64,000 nucleotides of DNA from NCBI GenBank assembly GCA_963693085.1, contig OY856413.1:540010879-540074878 (forward strand), written 5' to 3'. The notes under the pieces are model-generated. The model did no database searches. It was not told the origin of the DNA and saw only the letters and a program-made list of their open reading frames with translations. Source of the DNA: Alisma plantago-aquatica. Lineage: Eukaryota; Streptophyta; Magnoliopsida; Alismatales; Alismataceae. Positions 61,284 through 64,000 of the stretch are shown piece by piece. Position 1 is the first letter of the stretch. Every line of letters begins with the position of its first letter. A program made the position numbers and the translations under genes.

Positions 61284-61633
61284 CCTATAAGTTTTAGCTA
61301 GTCCAAGTCAAGCGATAAAGAATACCATCCGCTAGGGAAGATTGTTACAAGTACTCCTTCCATATACGGTTACAAAAAATCTGGAAAAATAAAATACTAA
61401 AAAAAACCTAAAGCCTTACGGAATTGTATAAAGCAATATTTTCATTGATTCAACCATTACATCACCATGTCCATGTCCATGAATTTAATAGTCGGTACAT
61501 GTACGTCATCATTCAAGCTACCCCTTCCTATTATTATGGATACTAGTAGTCTCAATTTCATAAAACTGGCCTACAACATTAGCACTGTCAGAAATGGTAA
61601 TGTTCAAACTGGATTAAATTCTAAATATGTTCC

Positions 61634-61648
61634 AAACTTCTCATTGTA
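61634..61648. repeat. LINE-C target-site duplication, left copy
   Basis: AAACTTCTCATTGTA matches 63670-63684; the leading A bases may in part belong to the poly(A) tail. Confidence 0.9.
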
Positions 61649-63669
61649 ATTTGGAGAGTAAATAGGATGCTGCGATGAGGAGGCAGAAGGGGGCGAGGGC
61701 GTGGGCTCTTTCCTAGTGCGAGAGGGGGAAGGGGAAGGGAGCATGCTGCTGCGGAGCAGTCATCTGCTCCTCCATACCGCCAACCAGAAGCAGATGGAGA
61801 AGGAAGCAGAGGAAAACCGACCCCTCCACAATCGCCTAGGGTTGAAAGTGCCTCCGCCAGCCCCTCGAAGCCAACTTTGGGCAAAGACGTGGAGGCTTCT
61901 TCTTCTATCTTTCTTGCAGACTGGTTCAATGCCAGTAGGTTGGATAGGGAAGAAATCGAGGTGGCGATTGACTACATCGAGCCATGCATCCGAGAAGGGG
62001 AGAAGTATGCTACAATTTCTAGCCAAGAGTTCTCAATCCCTAATTGGAACGAGTACCTCTCGGTGAGATTTTTGGGTAGAAAGCCCTTCGGTGGCCAACT
62101 AAGCGGATGGATGCGACGTCTCTGGAGACCTAGCGGCCTCATCGAGATCATTGTTGAGGAGCGTGATGGCTTCATCGTGAAGATGCCAACTGAGAGTAAG
62201 AAAGACCGGGTCCTAGACGAGGCGTCGTGGTTCATGGACGGATCGCTGATCATCCTCCACGCGTGGCAGCCAGGTTCACCTCTCCAGCCCCTCTCCTTCC
62301 TACAGGTTCCGATCTGGTTCAGAATCGCAAACCTGGGTCTGCCGTGGACCAGACGCAATGCAGCCCGTGTCGCCAGTACCATTGGCATCCTAGTCGATGT
62401 TGATGAGAAATTTGTTGCTACATGGTGTCTCGGTGATGCACTTGTCTGCATAGAAGTCAGTTGCGAACATAGGCTTCCTAAAGCCACGAAGGTGGAGGTC
62501 GGTTCTTCGCTGAAGTCCCTGAAGGTGGAGTTGATTGCACGCCCTATAATCTGCCCCACCTGCAAGAACTTCGGGCATAGGGGGACGTCTTGCCCTCAAA
62601 AGACAAGGAAGCCTCCACCTAAGAAGGACGTTCAAGTCAAGCTAGGCAAGTCAGTTGCTCGACATAATGCCAAGAAGGCTTGCAAGTCTACGAAGCGTCC
62701 AACGAGCAGTGCTTGTGAGATCCATTCAGACGTGGATGACAACCTACGCGACCTGATCTTCCAACAAGTCAAAGATACTGTCATTGACAGTGAACGAGAG
62801 ATCGAGCAAGCCCAATGCCTCTCCTACAACATTAAAAGGATGGAACCTATTAGAACGCCATCTTGTGTTGCAGAAGGCTCCGGGTCTCGTTCTTTTCAGC
62901 TGAACAAAATATGGAATAGTTGCGGCTCCTCAAGTCACTATAGAGAGAATCTGTTTGGAGACGATGTGGTGTCCAATGCCACTGACGATGAAGCAGAACT
63001 TTGGGATTCTCTTTCCATGGACTATGATCAAGTCTGTTCAAGGAGAAAGAAGAAGTCAGGCAGAAAGAAATTGGTAGAGTACTGATCGTACTCATCGGTT
63101 TTGTAAAGCCTGAACTGCTTGCTTCCTGGATGACTGCAGATTGCTGCTAAAGGATCCTAAGATGGGTGTGATGATGACTGATGAATATGATTGAATGCGC
63201 TCTTGAATTCCATTCTTTCAGACAGATGAGCATATTGCATATGGAGGACAGGGGGCATCCCTTTAATGGACATAAGCTGTTTGTCATGTCCATTGGATGT
63301 GCTTCTTGGTTCCGTCTTTGGCATTCTTGGTTGCTTGCATGGTTGTAGAATCGAGACTGTCGATGGCTTGCCCTTGGATGATGCTATCTTCCCTTGTAGT
63401 CTAAGGGTGTTTCGGGAGGTTTGAAGCCACACTTTGAAGGTAGACATACTATTAGTGGTTTTGAGTCGTTTGTAGGCAACTCTACAACTGCGTGGTTGTT
63501 GCTAGCATAGGATATGCAGTTTTCATCTTTTCTCCTTCTCTACTTGGGAGGTCTTCTCTAGGCCTCTAGTGTTGTCTAGATTTATATCCTGGGTTGTAAG
63601 GGGTGCTCTATGTACCCAAAGTTTTTGGTTTCATTTTATAGTAACACAAGTTTTTACTGACCAAAAAAA
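61649..63669 (+). mobile_element. LINE-C, ORF1-only L1-type element
   Basis: 2.0 kb with a GC-rich leader, one long ORF1 frame, about 575 bp of 3' sequence and an A-run (63663-63672). It is flanked by a 12-15-bp duplication. The tail (a TTGTAAGGGGTGC stretch, then TTTTTACTGACC and poly(A)) is typical of plant L1 3' ends. No ORF2 is present: no endonuclease, RT or zf-RVT motif lies between 63085 and the tail. It was evidently mobilised in this form, because both target duplication and poly(A) are present. Confidence 0.85.
61679..63085 (+). CDS. LINE-C ORF1 (DUF4283, zinc knuckle)
   Basis: Open for about 469 codons from 61679 to the stop at 63085, the longest intact frame in the window apart from the LINE-B RT core. 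DUF4283 spans roughly 62046-62480: WNEYLSVRFLGRK, ASWFMDGSLIILHAWQPG, LQVPIWFRIANLGLPW. The CCHC knuckle CPTCKNFGHRGTSC follows at about 62550-62595. Next come a Lys-rich basic segment and an acidic tail, ending in RRKKKSGRKKLVEY. No ATG lies in this frame before the domain. ATGs at 61743 and 61794 are in another frame that runs into it near 61880, so one 5' frameshift probably separates start and body. The product would bind RNA; whether it was translated is unknown. Confidence 0.8.
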   Translation, partial: GGRRGRGRGLFPSARGGRGREHAAAEQSSAPPYRQPEADGEGSRGKPTPPQSPRVESASASPSKPTLGKDVEASSSIFLADWFNASRLDREEIEVAIDYIEPCIREGEKYATISSQEFSIPNWNEYLSVRFLGRKPFGGQLSGWMRRLWRPSGLIEIIVEERDGFIVKMPTESKKDRVLDEASWFMDGSLIILHAWQPGSPLQPLSFLQVPIWFRIANLGLPWTRRNAARVASTIGILVDVDEKFVATWCLGDALVCIEVSCEHRLPKATKVEVGSSLKSLKVELIARPIICPTCKNFGHRGTSCPQKTRKPPPKKDVQVKLGKSVARHNAKKACKSTKRPTSSACEIHSDVDDNLRDLIFQQVKDTVIDSEREIEQAQCLSYNIKRMEPIRTPSCVAEGSGSRSFQLNKIWNSCGSSSHYRENLFGDDVVSNATDDEAELWDSLSMDYDQVCSRRKKKSGRKKLVEY

Positions 63670-63684
63670 AAACTTCTCATTGTA

Positions 63685-64000
63685 TGTGATTTATGAGTAA
63701 CCATTTCCCATGTAGATGCCATTGAGTAGCACATGTATCACTAACATTTTTTATGACTCTAACACTACTGGATAAATAATGTTCACATACGATTCTCACA
63801 CTATTGGCTCCATTTTCCTAACACCATATATGGGACACCTCACTTATTAAAAGAAACGAATACGTTTTTGGGAAAATCTAATAGTATATACTAAGTCAAA
63901 CAAAACCAAAAGCCTAAAGCAGTACTCCAAACTAATATTTTCATGAACTGAATATATATATACCCATAGCTAAATAAGTGGATGTGAACAACTATTAGAT
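63685..64000. other. Window end, with a CACTA-like terminus at 63763
   Basis: No gene. CACTACTGGATAAATAATG at 63763, preceded by TAA, resembles a second type of CACTA terminus (CACTACTGGAAAA class). If genuine, its element would extend beyond the window. Confidence 0.3.

Larger units (their letters stand above)
55346..61633. other. AT-rich DNA without recognisable genes
   Basis: Six kilobases with only short frames and no domain I can name. It may be the body of the CACTA-like element or old decayed repeats. Internal features are a 75-bp direct repeat (55910 and 56164), a short duplication near 57190-57260, a GC-rich patch at 60178-60210 in otherwise AT-rich DNA, and 39-bp repeats at 61179-61283. 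Confidence 0.4.

Noticed and set aside
1..64000. CRISPR arrays, bacterial operons, riboswitches, tRNA or rRNA genes
   Set aside because: Nothing of this kind is visible; the repeat structure is explained by plant transposable elements.

Overview
This is transposon-dense, intergenic DNA from a flowering plant nuclear genome. I found no host gene and no tRNA or rRNA gene. The plant call rests on the families present: Ty1/copia gag, Athila/Tat-type and Tekay/Del-type Ty3/gypsy polyproteins, L1 LINEs with DUF4283 ORF1 proteins (one with a plant-style C-terminal RNase H), and a CACTA-like end. I cannot resolve the species or order. Almost every reading frame is broken, so this is a graveyard of nested insertions.

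Layout, left to right. (1) 1-753: an antisense copia gag fragment. (2) 754-19102: composite element 'B' on the minus strand, flanked by the 5-bp repeat GTTAC. It has three copies or part-copies of a very large LTR (B1 754-9322, B2 12775-13920, B3 14789-19102) and at least one tiny internal domain (13921-14788). LINE-A (4309-9104) sits inside B1. A plus-strand LTR with a tRNA-Met-type primer site (C, 10059-12591) lies between B1 and B2. (3) About 19141-26671: long non-coding, LTR-like DNA ending at a tRNA-Asp-type primer site, split by LINE-B (20230-25953, minus, 18-bp target duplication, RNase H at the C terminus). (4) 26672-49615: internal region of an old Athila/Tat-type element 'D' (gag, protease, RT, RNase H, integrase). 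It is split by a 2.4-kb insertion (28692-31114) and by a 14.7-kb element 'F' (33497-48210).

F is the most striking object. It is LTR-INT-LTR-INT-LTR with an exact 5617-bp period and one GTTTG target duplication around the whole array. Its 3480-bp LTRs flank 2137-bp internal domains that keep only scraps of a Tekay-type integrase. Diagnostic bases suggest the middle LTR is a recombinant between the outer two, with the switch near 39207-39218.

To the right, 49616-51174 is non-coding with a dispersed ACCATC motif. 51175-53460 is a decayed frame of unknown function in the usual place of an Athila/Tat extra ORF. 54924-55345 looks like a CACTA end with nested palindromes. 55346-61633 is AT-rich and unassigned. 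61649-63669 is LINE-C, an ORF1-only LINE with its own poly(A) and target duplication, followed by another CACTA-like terminus at 63763.

These elements do not cooperate as a pathway; the relations are nesting and, probably, parasitism. The B and F elements and LINE-C lack their own replication enzymes and would have needed proteins supplied by autonomous relatives.
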